A stretch of 64,000 bases of DNA from CAYFUF01 sp964346245 (GTDB taxonomy: Bacteria; Bacillota; Clostridia; Tissierellales; Peptoniphilaceae): NCBI GenBank assembly GCA_964346245.1, contig CAYFUF010000002.1, forward strand, positions 21,839 through 85,838, in the 5' to 3' direction. This document shows, piece by piece, positions 26,440 to 35,482 of this stretch; the stretch's first letter is position 1; the number at the start of each line of letters is the position of its first letter. The translations under genes and the position numbers were made by a program. A model generated the notes under the pieces. It made no database searches. It saw nothing but the letters and a program-made list of their open reading frames with translations, and was not told the DNA's origin.

Positions 26440-26445
26440 ATTATA
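26440..26445 (-). promoter_or_regulatory. Candidate -10 box for allH-fdrA-allG
   Basis: TATAAT on the minus strand, 67 nt upstream of the allH start. The hexamer 17 nt further upstream (AAGAGA) does not resemble TTGACA. A consensus -10 with no -35 is the usual sign of an activator-dependent promoter. Confidence 0.45.
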
Positions 26446-26555
26446 GCACCAAGGGAGCTCTATCTCTTTATGTAAACTTCACAAAAATACGGAATATTTC
26501 TCCTTGTTTTTTGAAATCCATGGTAAGTTTTTAGAAGACCAAACAAGGAAAAGGT

Positions 26556-28253
26556 TTACTGTCCCTTGTCCTTTTTCTTCATCTCCATGTCATGTATTTT
26601 GAGGGCTAATTGCAGGGTCAAGCACTGGTCATAGTCTTCAAAATCGATGCCCGCTATCTCTTTAATCCGGCCAATACGGTAAACAACCGTGTTGTAGTGG
26701 ATATACTGCTTCTCAGCCACTTTGACCAAGTTACCTTGACAGGTGAAGTACTCCCTCAAAGTGTCAACTAGATCACTCTTCTTATGCTGATCATAAGAGA
26801 TCAATGCTTCCAAGGCATCGTCTCGGATGTAATCCATCTCCTGCTGTATGCCTTCATTAGTCAGTATGCGGTAGACCCCCATATCCTCGAAGAATACTGG
26901 GGATGATACATCGCTTTGAGTCGCATAATCGTAGGCCTGTTGAGCCTCCCTGTAGCTGTTCCATAGTTCAGTCGAATCCTTATAGATTCGGCCAATCGTC
27001 GTAATATGGGGCTCAAAATACCGTGGATTAGAGAAGTATTTCTCCAGCGCATCCGAAAAGTTCTGCAGGCTGGTGCGTGCTGTTTTCTTATCGAAGGAGT
27101 TGTTTATTTCCATGACGAGAATCAGTTGGTTTTCCTTGGAAGCAACGAGAATTGTCCACTCTCGCAAGGAGTTAATCCGGTGAATTAGACCTAAGTGCCT
27201 CTGCTTGGCTTCCTCATCGTTTCTAATCATCGTGTCATTGGACCCATTCAGACTTTTATCATCGAAGGTAATGACGAGAACAGCATGCGCTTCCTGTGGA
27301 CGAAAGTTAAAGAAGTGGCTCCTATTGATTGCCGCATGGTATTGGTCTTCATGACCAGATAGGAGGTCTTCGACAAACTCCGTCATCTGAGAAGTCTGGC
27401 TTTCAAAGACCGATAGGTTCTTATAAATCTCCAAAGCAATGAGGGACGTGGAAGATTCAATTACGCTGATTTCCACTGGGGTCAACTGCTTCTTGGTCTC
27501 CCAGATAAACAGACGGCCATATTCTACGCTGCCCGAAGAAATTGGGATCTCGATGCGGTTGACATGAGCGCCGTCCCAATCATCCGTTGCCCGGATAACA
27601 TGTTGCATATTCGCTCGTTCAATCCTATTATCTGATCGCATAAAACGGTCTCGGTCTAACGCCTGCACGATGAACTCTCGATCTTGATCCTCACTAAAAA
27701 TAATACTGGTATCAAAGGCGTAATCCTTGAGGCCGATTGGGTTTTTCTCTAAGCTCTGATAGAGCGATTCGGTGATCTCTGTCAGCTTTCCTCCGCCCAG
27801 CATGATAGAGATGAACTTGCGATGGAGAGTGTCAATACGGATTAAGGTGGACATTTGAGCATTGATAATCTGTGTGTAACCTTCAATCAGTATATTGGAG
27901 AAAGAGACATCATAAGGTATCTCAATAATAGGAAACTCGTTGAGCTCCGCTTTTTCTCTTGCTTCTTGGGGAATCTCATCAACATACCTTTTGGTCTTAA
28001 TGCCAAAACCAGCGATATCTTTTTCAATGAGCGCATCGATTAAGGTGGTCAAGCCCTCTTTGTGGTCTTTGAATGAATAGGCCGTGGTTAAAAGGAAATC
28101 TTCAGGCTGTACCCAATCAATGATATCAGGCACTTCCATAATATTAAGCATAGATATAGGCTTCCATAGTCCGCACTCCCCAGCGATGATCTCTGATCCG
28201 GTCATGGAATCTAGCTGCATTAAATTTGCTACAGTAAAACGAGTATTTTTCAT
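26556..28253 (-). CDS. pucR: PucR family transcriptional regulator
   Basis: 565 aa. The N-terminal PucR domain (~1-125) has IAGECGLWKPISMLNIMEVPDIIDW and DFLLTTAYSF. A GGDEF-like middle region carries TTIGRIYKDSTELWNSYREAQQAYDYA. The C-terminal helix-turn-helix is QGNLVKVAEKQYIHYNTVVYRIGRIKEI. PucR proteins activate purine, allantoin or amino-acid catabolism. It sits in the middle of the run, flanked by the uraA terminator and the allH promoter, and probably controls both neighbours. The inducer may be a pyrimidine-derived ureide; this is inference. Confidence 0.93.
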   Translation of the reverse strand: MKNTRFTVANLMQLDSMTGSEIIAGECGLWKPISMLNIMEVPDIIDWVQPEDFLLTTAYSFKDHKEGLTTLIDALIEKDIAGFGIKTKRYVDEIPQEAREKAELNEFPIIEIPYDVSFSNILIEGYTQIINAQMSTLIRIDTLHRKFISIMLGGGKLTEITESLYQSLEKNPIGLKDYAFDTSIIFSEDQDREFIVQALDRDRFMRSDNRIERANMQHVIRATDDWDGAHVNRIEIPISSGSVEYGRLFIWETKKQLTPVEISVIESSTSLIALEIYKNLSVFESQTSQMTEFVEDLLSGHEDQYHAAINRSHFFNFRPQEAHAVLVITFDDKSLNGSNDTMIRNDEEAKQRHLGLIHRINSLREWTILVASKENQLILVMEINNSFDKKTARTSLQNFSDALEKYFSNPRYFEPHITTIGRIYKDSTELWNSYREAQQAYDYATQSDVSSPVFFEDMGVYRILTNEGIQQEMDYIRDDALEALISYDQHKKSDLVDTLREYFTCQGNLVKVAEKQYIHYNTVVYRIGRIKEIAGIDFEDYDQCLTLQLALKIHDMEMKKKDKGQ

Positions 28254-28298
28254 TCCTCACCTATCCAATTTCTGCACATGGCCAAACTACTAGGATAA

Positions 28299-28335
28299 AC
28301 AACACAGCCCCCACTTGCGTGAGGGACTGAGTTGT
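28299..28335 (-). terminator. Terminator-like hairpin after uraA
   Basis: Imperfect ~13-bp stem on the minus strand (ACAAC-CAGTCCC paired with GGGGCTG-GTTGT) between uraA and pucR, with a weak T-rich tail. It probably separates the codB-codA-uraA transcript from pucR. Confidence 0.55.
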
Positions 28336-28362
28336 ATCTATTCAACTTACTTAATGTTCTTT

Positions 28363-29598
28363 TTATCTTTCAGGTAGGATGGCATTCATGAAGATACCAG
28401 CCAAAGCTGCTGTTGCCATACCGCCAGGAACTGCTTCTCCACCAAGCGCTAATACGAGGATAACAGCGGCGGTTAATTGGTTCTTTGTTTCGAATAGGTT
28501 TACACGACCTTCAACAAGGGCTCTTAAACCTACAGATGCAATCATACCAAATAGGACGATGGATACACCACCGATAACGCCTGTTGGGATAGTGCCAATA
28601 ATCGCTGCTAGCTTTGGAATACCACCTAGTAGGATAGCGAATACAGACGCAATACGCATAACTCTTGGGTCAACAACTCTTGTAAGAGCAAGAACACCAG
28701 TGTTCTCGGAATACGTAGTGGAAGCTGGTCCACCGAAGGTTGCGGATAGTGCAGTCGCAACACCATTACCTAACATAGTGCGGTCCAAACCTGGATCTAC
28801 AGTAAAGTCTTGCCCTGCTGTCTCACCGATAGCGATAACATCACCGATATGCTCGACGATGGTAACAAGGGCAACAGGCAAGATCATCATAATCGCTTCC
28901 ATATCAAACTGAGGGAAGCTGAAGTTAGGAACGCCAAACCAAGCAGCTTCGCCTACTGGAGCAAGGTCGACTACGCCCATAAATAGAGCAACAATATAAC
29001 CGACGACAACACCGATAAGTACTGGGATTAGCTTAATCATTCCCTTACCCCACATGTTGACAACGATTACGGTTAAGAGGGCAACGCCTGCTAAAATCCA
29101 GTTTGCGGAAGCCATATCGATAGCTGTTGGTGCTAACTTTAAACCGATTGAGATAATGATTGGTCCGGTTACGATTGGTGGGAAGAATTTGGTTATCTTT
29201 TCAACACCAAACATATGTAGTAACACGGACATCAAGAGATACATCAAACCGCAGGCAATCAGACCACCCTGAGCGTAAGCGATATCTCCCTTTGCTGCCA
29301 CTACGGATAGAACTGGCGCAATGAAGGAGAAGGAGGAACCCATAAAGACAGGAACCTTACCTTGGGTAATCAAGTGGAACATCAGGGTACAGATACCGGC
29401 CATAAAGAGTGCAACGGAAACATCAAATCCCGTTAACAGTGGTACGAGGATGGTCGCACCAAACATGGTGAAGGCATGTTGAGAACCTAACAATACCGTT
29501 TTAGGTACGCCTAGATCAGCGAAAGCGTCATAGATGAAGCCTTCTTTTTTCATGTAGTTCGTATCTATCGTTTGAACATCTTTGTTATTTTCAGTCAT
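28363..29598 (-). CDS. uraA: Uracil permease (NCS2 family, UraA/PyrP type)
   Basis: 411 aa, mostly transmembrane helices. NCS2 motifs are clear: GSQHAFTMFGATILVPLLTG near the start, VEHIGDVIAIGETAG, PGLDRTMLGNGVAT, and GGPASTTYSENTGVLALT. The TTYSEN form with the glutamate is typical of uracil-type carriers. It couples uracil entry to proton flow. It lies downstream of codB and codA on the same strand, so pyrimidine bases, not purines, appear to be the entry substrates of the region. Confidence 0.93.
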   Translation of the reverse strand: MTENNKDVQTIDTNYMKKEGFIYDAFADLGVPKTVLLGSQHAFTMFGATILVPLLTGFDVSVALFMAGICTLMFHLITQGKVPVFMGSSFSFIAPVLSVVAAKGDIAYAQGGLIACGLMYLLMSVLLHMFGVEKITKFFPPIVTGPIIISIGLKLAPTAIDMASANWILAGVALLTVIVVNMWGKGMIKLIPVLIGVVVGYIVALFMGVVDLAPVGEAAWFGVPNFSFPQFDMEAIMMILPVALVTIVEHIGDVIAIGETAGQDFTVDPGLDRTMLGNGVATALSATFGGPASTTYSENTGVLALTRVVDPRVMRIASVFAILLGGIPKLAAIIGTIPTGVIGGVSIVLFGMIASVGLRALVEGRVNLFETKNQLTAAVILVLALGGEAVPGGMATAALAGIFMNAILPER

Positions 29599-29716
29599 TA
29601 GAGACCTCCATAAGTAAAAGTTAGAGTTAGGTGATTACTTATCATAGCTTTCTTGACTCGTCATGCTGCCGAAGACCTTTGCAAGCTAAACTGCTTGCCG
29701 GCTGAAAATCGATTGT

Positions 29717-30949
29717 TTAAAATTCTATGGATTTCACGCATGGTTCTGTCTTTGCGATAAGTTTACCTTTGGTGAAATTGTACAGGACTTCTTTCTTTTC
29801 ATTCAATGCGGTGTACCAGTTGTCTGCATTAAGAACGATAAAGCTTGCATCGTTGCCAACTTCGATGCCGTAGCTGTCACCTAAGTGCAGAGTTTTTGCT
29901 GCATTGTAGGTGATAAAGTTATAAGAGTTCATAATATCTGAGTAGCCCATCATTTGGGTAGCATGTAAACCCATATGCACAGTGTCTCGCATATTGCCGT
30001 CTCCCAATGGATACCAAGGGTCGAAGATATCGTCGTGTCCAAAGGATACGTTGATACCTGCTGCTGTCAGCTCTTTCACCCTAGTTAAGCCGCGCCGTTT
30101 GGGATAGGTATCGAAGCGACCTTGCAGGTGCATGTTGACCAATGGATTGCTTACAAAGTTTAACTTGCTCATCCTCAGTACGTTGAATAAGCGAGAAGTG
30201 TAAGCTCCGTTATAAGAGTGCATTGCCGTTGTATGGCTTGCGGTCATCCGCTCGCCATGTCCCGACTCATAGGCTCTGGTAGCTAACGTTTCTAAGAAAC
30301 GAGATTGCTCGTCATCAATTTCATCGCAGTGGACATCGACTAGGCAGTCATATTTTTCCGCCAGCTCTACAGCAAAGTTCAAGGACTCTACGCCATACTC
30401 CCGAGTAAACTCGAAGTGTGGGATAGCGCCAACGACATCTGCGCCCATCTTTATCGCATTTTCCATCAGCTCTTTACCGTTAGGATAGCTGAGTATGCCC
30501 TCTTGAGGGAAAGCCACGATTTGTAGGGTAATGATGTCTTTGAGCTCTTCTTTAAGTTCAAGTAAAGCGTCCAGTGCGATAAGTTCTGGGTCAGTCACAT
30601 CGACATGGGTGCGGACGTGGCCAATACCATTGGCTGCTTGCTTGCGCACAGTCTCCCGTGCCCTGTCCATAACATCCTTCTTTGTGAGTGACTCTTTTCT
30701 CTCTGACCAGCAAGCGATTCCTTCAAATAAAGTTCCTGATTCATTCCATCTTGGTTGCCCTGCGGTTAACGCTCCATCTAAGTGGATATGAGATTCGATG
30801 AACTGAGGTAGTACCATACAACCATCTAAGTCTAAGGTCTCTTCCCCTTCTGCTTCGATTCCCGCTTCCAGTTGCTCAAATTTTCCATCTTTAATAAGAA
30901 TATCGATCTTTTCTTCATTGTTGGCGAGATGTACGTTTTTGATAAGCAT
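29717..30949 (-). CDS. codA: Cytosine deaminase
   Basis: 410-residue metal-dependent amidohydrolase that converts cytosine to uracil and ammonia. It is very close to what I recall of E. coli CodA: HIHLDGALTAGQPRWN (metal His pair), AFPQEGILSYPNG (Gln), AIPHFEFTREYGVESL, DVHCDEIDDEQSRF (His, Glu), ASHTTAMHSYNGAYTSRLF (His) and FGHDDIFDPWYPLG (Asp). It lies between codB and uraA. High conservation makes cytosine the likely substrate, although isocytosine or creatinine is known for some relatives. Confidence 0.96.
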   Translation of the reverse strand: MLIKNVHLANNEEKIDILIKDGKFEQLEAGIEAEGEETLDLDGCMVLPQFIESHIHLDGALTAGQPRWNESGTLFEGIACWSERKESLTKKDVMDRARETVRKQAANGIGHVRTHVDVTDPELIALDALLELKEELKDIITLQIVAFPQEGILSYPNGKELMENAIKMGADVVGAIPHFEFTREYGVESLNFAVELAEKYDCLVDVHCDEIDDEQSRFLETLATRAYESGHGERMTASHTTAMHSYNGAYTSRLFNVLRMSKLNFVSNPLVNMHLQGRFDTYPKRRGLTRVKELTAAGINVSFGHDDIFDPWYPLGDGNMRDTVHMGLHATQMMGYSDIMNSYNFITYNAAKTLHLGDSYGIEVGNDASFIVLNADNWYTALNEKKEVLYNFTKGKLIAKTEPCVKSIEF

Positions 30950-31007
30950 TGTTTGGCCTCCTATTGCTTCAACTTCATGTCAACTAAGGGTTAGGGTAAT
31001 TTTTCGC

Positions 31008-32255
31008 TTACGCTGTTTGCCTTTTGTTTCCTTTCACTAGCTCGAAGATAAAGAATACGACAGAGGCGACGACAAGCGAGTTGATTGGTGAGACTCCCCA
31101 TTGTAGGAAAGTTCCCACTGCTGCTCCAGCCAGTACAGCGGCGATTGCACCAATATTGATGGCAGTCGTTTTGCTGTTGGGGTCGACATAGTCGTTTTTA
31201 TTCATAAAGTAGTGAATGATAACCACTGCGCCTACTGGAGGGATAAGACCGCCCAAGAAGGACAGGTAGGATACAAAGTTGTTATATAACCAAATGGCTG
31301 CTAATGTACCGATAACACCACCGACTAGAGCCAAAGGTTGGCTTGGCTTTCTTGTAATATTGGATAAGCCTAAACCTGCGGTGTAGAGTGCATTATTATT
31401 AGTTGTCCATATGTTGAGTCCTAAGACCAAAATTGCTGGAAGAGTTAAACCTTGGGCCATCAGGATGTAGAAGATATCAGCATTGCCCGTTGTTGCTCCA
31501 CCGACTGCTCCGAAGATAAACATGATACAGTTGCCGACAAAGAAGGCAATGATCGTTGTTATCACTGCTACAGAGCTAGTTCTTGCGAAGCGGGTAAAAT
31601 TAGGTGTACTGGTTCCACCACTGATGAAGTTACCAATCACGATAGTTAAGGCCGAAGCCATGGTGAGTGGCTGCACTGGGTTTTCGCTAAAGACGTTCAT
31701 CCAGCCGCCTACTTCATTGATACCAGTAGCTACAGAATAAATACCGAGAATAGTAATAAGTGGAACAGCTACGGTGCCGAGCACAGCCAAGGCTTTAAAG
31801 CCGTAGAAAGCTGTCGCAGTCATCAGAGCGCCCATGATAAGAACAAGAATATACTCATTGATTCCCATAATTGATGCCAGTGGGATGGCGATCATCGCTA
31901 CACCTACACCAAACCAACCAATCTGTGTAAAACTTACTAAGGCTGACGGTAAAAAGGAACCTTTCGTCCCGAATGATTTCCGACACAGGAGGTCTAGGGT
32001 TAATCCTGATCTCTGCCCGATATAGGCAAGGATTCCTGTATAGATCCCTAGAAAGGCGTTACCCAAGAGCATGGCCAATAAAAAGTCGTTCATGTTTAAG
32101 CCGATACCTAGGTTGCCTCCCGCTGTCATCGAAGGCGAAAAATAGGTAAATCCTACCAATACGGCCAATAAAGCAAGAAAACCTTGCCTCTGGCTTTCCT
32201 TCACCGCCGATAGCGATGATTCTCTGTCTACTGATGCATCAATTCTGTCGTTCAT
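31008..32255 (-). CDS. codB: Cytosine permease (NCS1 family)
   Basis: 415 aa with about twelve hydrophobic segments. NCS1/CodB features include AMLLGNAFLGIYTGILAYIGQRSGLTLDLLCRKSFG, SALVSFTQIGWFGVGVAMIAIP, GTSTPNFTRFA and NIWTTNNNALYTAGLGLSN. It imports cytosine and is followed by codA with a 58-nt gap, as in E. coli codBA. The promoter upstream is the best in the region (see 32349-32377) and carries an operator-like dyad over the -10 box. Confidence 0.94.
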   Translation of the reverse strand: MNDRIDASVDRESSLSAVKESQRQGFLALLAVLVGFTYFSPSMTAGGNLGIGLNMNDFLLAMLLGNAFLGIYTGILAYIGQRSGLTLDLLCRKSFGTKGSFLPSALVSFTQIGWFGVGVAMIAIPLASIMGINEYILVLIMGALMTATAFYGFKALAVLGTVAVPLITILGIYSVATGINEVGGWMNVFSENPVQPLTMASALTIVIGNFISGGTSTPNFTRFARTSSVAVITTIIAFFVGNCIMFIFGAVGGATTGNADIFYILMAQGLTLPAILVLGLNIWTTNNNALYTAGLGLSNITRKPSQPLALVGGVIGTLAAIWLYNNFVSYLSFLGGLIPPVGAVVIIHYFMNKNDYVDPNSKTTAINIGAIAAVLAGAAVGTFLQWGVSPINSLVVASVVFFIFELVKGNKRQTA

Positions 32256-32328
32256 ACAATCTCCTTAATCGTTTACTACTTGGAAACAGATGGACTTTTC
32301 AGCACTTTCATAGAGTTCTTGGTCTGTG

Positions 32329-32377
32329 CTATAATCATAACCTTACTGATTATAGACAAGATTGTAGTCTTAGTAAA
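32329..32377 (-). promoter_or_regulatory. codBA-uraA promoter with overlapping operator dyad
   Basis: Minus strand -35 TTTACT (32372-32377), 17-nt spacer, -10 TATAAT (32349-32354). A perfect 8-bp inverted repeat CTATAATC-N11-GATTATAG (32329-32355) covers the -10 and the likely start point, the position expected for a repressor site. Confidence 0.65.
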
Positions 32378-32464
32378 ATTTTATTTAAATATTATTCTCT
32401 ATCTTTGAAAACGTTTTACACCTATTGCTATTTTTATTCTGCTTTATGAAAACTTTCCGCCAAA

Positions 32465-32487
32465 CCAAGGCTTTCACAAAGCCTTGG
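32465..32487 (-). terminator. Hairpin after the Mo-hydroxylase genes
   Basis: Perfect inverted repeat CCAAGGCTTT / AAAGCCTTGG with a short loop, 25 nt after the large-subunit stop. The following TTTGG tail is weak, so termination may be partial and some transcripts could continue into codB. Confidence 0.5.
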
Positions 32488-32511
32488 CTTAGCAAGAAAA
32501 GTCTTTCTAGT

Positions 32512-34944
32512 TTATTGCTCTTCCTTCTTCATATCAGAATCTGGTGGTAATTGATTTTCTTCTTCTACATCTTCAATGATGTCTTTCTCTTCGTTATGTT
32601 CCTTCATCAAGAGAAGAACATTCTCTGGAGTGAGTGGCAGATAATGTGCGTTGATGCCCGTTGCATCGTAGAGAGCATTACCTACTGCAGAAGGAACGGC
32701 GATCATTGGGTGCTCTGCTAGACCACGTGCTCCGTATGGGCCGTGTGCTTCCTGCGTTTCAATTAAGATTGGAACAATCTCATCTGGTAGGTCGTTAGCA
32801 GTTAAAATCTTATAGTCGGTGAAGGATGGGTTCATGAGGACACCCTCGTCGTTGAACTTGTATCCTTCAGAGATTGCTGAGCCTAGACCTTGGATAACAC
32901 CACCGTAAACTTGGCTGGTTGCCATCTTGCGGTTGATAATGCGGCCACCATCGATTGCCGTAGCAATCTTATAGATGTGCATTTCACCAGTCTTGGTATC
33001 AAACTCCATATCGATAGCATGGGCACCGAATGTCCAGTGAAGGGCAGGCTCGCCTTTACCAGTGTAGCGGTCAAGGTTAGAGAGTCCTTCAGCCATGTAG
33101 GTACCGCGACCAATAACGACACCACCGATACCAGAACCATCTGGGAAGGTGTAACCGCGAATCAAGTCGGCATAGGAAACACGCTTGATGTTTGGTTGGT
33201 CTTTATGGTAAATCTCGCCATTCTCGTATGCCAAGGATTCCTTGTCACAGCGGAAGACATGAGATGCTGTCGTGAGCATTTGGTTCATGATGTCTGCACA
33301 AGCCTTCTTGATGGCATATCCGGCCATGAAGATTGCCTTTGACGCTACCGTTTGCCAATCGTAAGGATCACGCTCGGTGTCTCTACCGTGAACAACTCTG
33401 ACCTTCTCAATAGGGATATCTAGCTCTTCAGCAGCGATCTGTGCATAAGCGGTCTCAGCGCCTTGTCCCATGTCAGTAACACCCGTTTGGACGACGAAGC
33501 GACCGTCAGCTTCAGAGTGGATGACAATTCCTGTTGCTGTGTTCGCAGGCATAGCAGGAGCTTTATGGAAGGAAGCTAAACCAATACCTCTTAGCTTACC
33601 CGTCTTAGCCATGTGCTCTCTTTGCTCTTCACTTGTGTAACCCTTCCAGCCGATTTCTTTTGCAACAGCTTCCAAACACTTGCTTGGGCTACCCGTTGAT
33701 TCTTGAATAGTTTCGCCAGTGATGGTCTTATCGCCGACCTTAAGGATATTTAGCATGCGGAACTCATAGGGGTCCATGCCAAGCTTTTGAGCGATGATAT
33801 CCATCTGACGCTCATTTGCCCAGTGGGTCTCTAAGTGTCCAAATCCACGATAAGCAGTGGAGAAGACCTTGTTGGTGTAGAGGGTTCTGGAGTGGATTTC
33901 GACGTTAGGTACATAGTAAGGACCAACGCCAGAGTAAACGGCTGTTTTACCAACATTGGCGCCGTAGTCAGCATTAGCTCCACTATCCCAGTCAAAGTAG
34001 ACCTTAATACCAGTCAACTTACCTTCTTTAGTAACACCAGTCTTAATTCTTGTGCGCATAGCTGCTCTGGTTGGGAATACGTTGAATTCTTCTTCACGAG
34101 AAGCCGTAAACTTGACAGGGCGACCATTGGATGCGCGAGACAATAGGATGACTAGAGGCTCAATGTGCAAACCAGCCTTACCACCGAAACCACCACCAAG
34201 CGTAGGTACGTGTACTTCGAAGTTTGATTCGGAAACCCCAAAGCACATAGCTGCTAATGACTTAACGGTAAATGGCGATTGAGCGGAAGTCCAGATCTTT
34301 GCACGATCAGTGTAAGGATCGGCTTGAGCAATCGCAACGTGTGTCTCGATGGGCACGTGCGCACATGCTGGCAAGTAGAATTCGTTCTCTACTACCAGAT
34401 AGGACTCTTCAAAAGCTTTCTCGACATCGCCGTGAACATTCTGATTCCAGCTTGCAATGTTGGAGTCTTTTTGTGGGAAGAATACACCCTTACCATCGAG
34501 GTCATTGATTGCGTCGTTAGCAATGATGTCGCTCTCTAGGGCGTCATCAATGGTAATTACCGCTGGCAACTCCTTGTATTCTACCTTAATCAGGGAGATT
34601 GCCTTTTCAGCAATTTGCTCTGTTTCAGCAGCTACAGCAGCGATAACTTCGCCTTGGTAGTTCGTGATAGGACCAGCAATGATTCTCTTATCCTTAAGGT
34701 AAACACCATAGCGGTGGTTAGTATCTTTACCTGTCAATACAGCATGTACACCTGGTAGTGCTTCTGCTTCGCTGGTATCCATAGAGATAATCTCAGCTCT
34801 AGCATATGGAGAAAGTAAAGCTTTGGCATACAGCATACCTGGTAGGGTGATATCGTTAGTATAGATTTCACGACCGGTTACTTTGTCCAGAGCATCCGCT
34901 CTGTCGTAGCCTTGTCCAATATGTCTGAATTCAGTATTTGCCAT
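32512..34944 (-). CDS. Xanthine-dehydrogenase-family molybdopterin-binding subunit
   Basis: Large catalytic subunit (810 aa) of a Mo hydroxylase. Motifs include LGGGFGGKAGLHIEP, AYRGFGHLE, TDMGQGAETAYAQIAAEELDIP, DWQTVASKA and the late GPYGARGLAEHPMI with the probable catalytic glutamate. An acidic tail of ~25 residues follows the conserved part. It overlaps the Fe-S gene by one base. The family hydroxylates N-heterocycles next to nitrogen: xanthine, nicotinate, and (by activity) uracil. Given the neighbouring codA, codB and uraA I favour uracil to barbiturate, but sequence alone cannot exclude a purine or another heterocycle. Confidence 0.93.
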   Translation of the reverse strand: MANTEFRHIGQGYDRADALDKVTGREIYTNDITLPGMLYAKALLSPYARAEIISMDTSEAEALPGVHAVLTGKDTNHRYGVYLKDKRIIAGPITNYQGEVIAAVAAETEQIAEKAISLIKVEYKELPAVITIDDALESDIIANDAINDLDGKGVFFPQKDSNIASWNQNVHGDVEKAFEESYLVVENEFYLPACAHVPIETHVAIAQADPYTDRAKIWTSAQSPFTVKSLAAMCFGVSESNFEVHVPTLGGGFGGKAGLHIEPLVILLSRASNGRPVKFTASREEEFNVFPTRAAMRTRIKTGVTKEGKLTGIKVYFDWDSGANADYGANVGKTAVYSGVGPYYVPNVEIHSRTLYTNKVFSTAYRGFGHLETHWANERQMDIIAQKLGMDPYEFRMLNILKVGDKTITGETIQESTGSPSKCLEAVAKEIGWKGYTSEEQREHMAKTGKLRGIGLASFHKAPAMPANTATGIVIHSEADGRFVVQTGVTDMGQGAETAYAQIAAEELDIPIEKVRVVHGRDTERDPYDWQTVASKAIFMAGYAIKKACADIMNQMLTTASHVFRCDKESLAYENGEIYHKDQPNIKRVSYADLIRGYTFPDGSGIGGVVIGRGTYMAEGLSNLDRYTGKGEPALHWTFGAHAIDMEFDTKTGEMHIYKIATAIDGGRIINRKMATSQVYGGVIQGLGSAISEGYKFNDEGVLMNPSFTDYKILTANDLPDEIVPILIETQEAHGPYGARGLAEHPMIAVPSAVGNALYDATGINAHYLPLTPENVLLLMKEHNEEKDIIEDVEEENQLPPDSDMKKEEQ

Positions 34945-35480
34945 TATTTCAACTCCTCTCTTTCCCTACGAGCTGCAGATTTTACAGCCTCAATAATGGG
35001 GAAATAACCTGTACAACGACAGTAGTTTCCAGAAAGGGCTTCCTTAATCTCTTCATCCGATGGATCTGGATTTCTATCTAATAGGCTGCGGGCAGTCATC
35101 AGCATACCTGGTGTACAGAAACCGCATTGTAGACCATCTTTCTTGATGAATTCTTGTTGTAAAATGGAGAGTTCTCCACCTCTTGATAGACCTTCGACGG
35201 TGGTAATCTCTGCTCCGTCACACTCTGCTGCCAAGACTAAGCAAGAGCAAACGGTCTTGCCATCATAGATGACTGTACAAGCGCCACATTCTCCCTCGCC
35301 ACAGCCTTCCTTGGTACCGAAGAGGCCTAACTCACCGTGTAAGAAGTGTAAGAGGGTCATCGTTGGATCAACTTTTGCATTCACTTGCTCGCCGTTAACC
35401 TTTAGCGAGATCGTCTCTGTCGCATTACCTGTTGCTACAAATGTAAAGCAATCGTGATTGTTGTTCTTTCCTTCACACAT
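34944..35480 (-). CDS. Xanthine-dehydrogenase-family [2Fe-2S] subunit
   Basis: 178 aa carrying two [2Fe-2S] clusters. The N-terminal ferredoxin fold has GCGEGECGACTV and a later C-S-C. The C-terminal helical domain has LQCGFCTPGM and GNYCRCTGYFPI. It moves electrons from the Mo centre to FAD. It starts 2 nt after the FAD-subunit gene and overlaps the Mo-subunit start. The N-terminus carries ~15 additional residues before the ferredoxin domain. Confidence 0.95.
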   Translation of the reverse strand: MCEGKNNNHDCFTFVATGNATETISLKVNGEQVNAKVDPTMTLLHFLHGELGLFGTKEGCGEGECGACTVIYDGKTVCSCLVLAAECDGAEITTVEGLSRGGELSILQQEFIKKDGLQCGFCTPGMLMTARSLLDRNPDPSDEEIKEALSGNYCRCTGYFPIIEAVKSAARREREELK

Positions 35481-35482
35481 GT

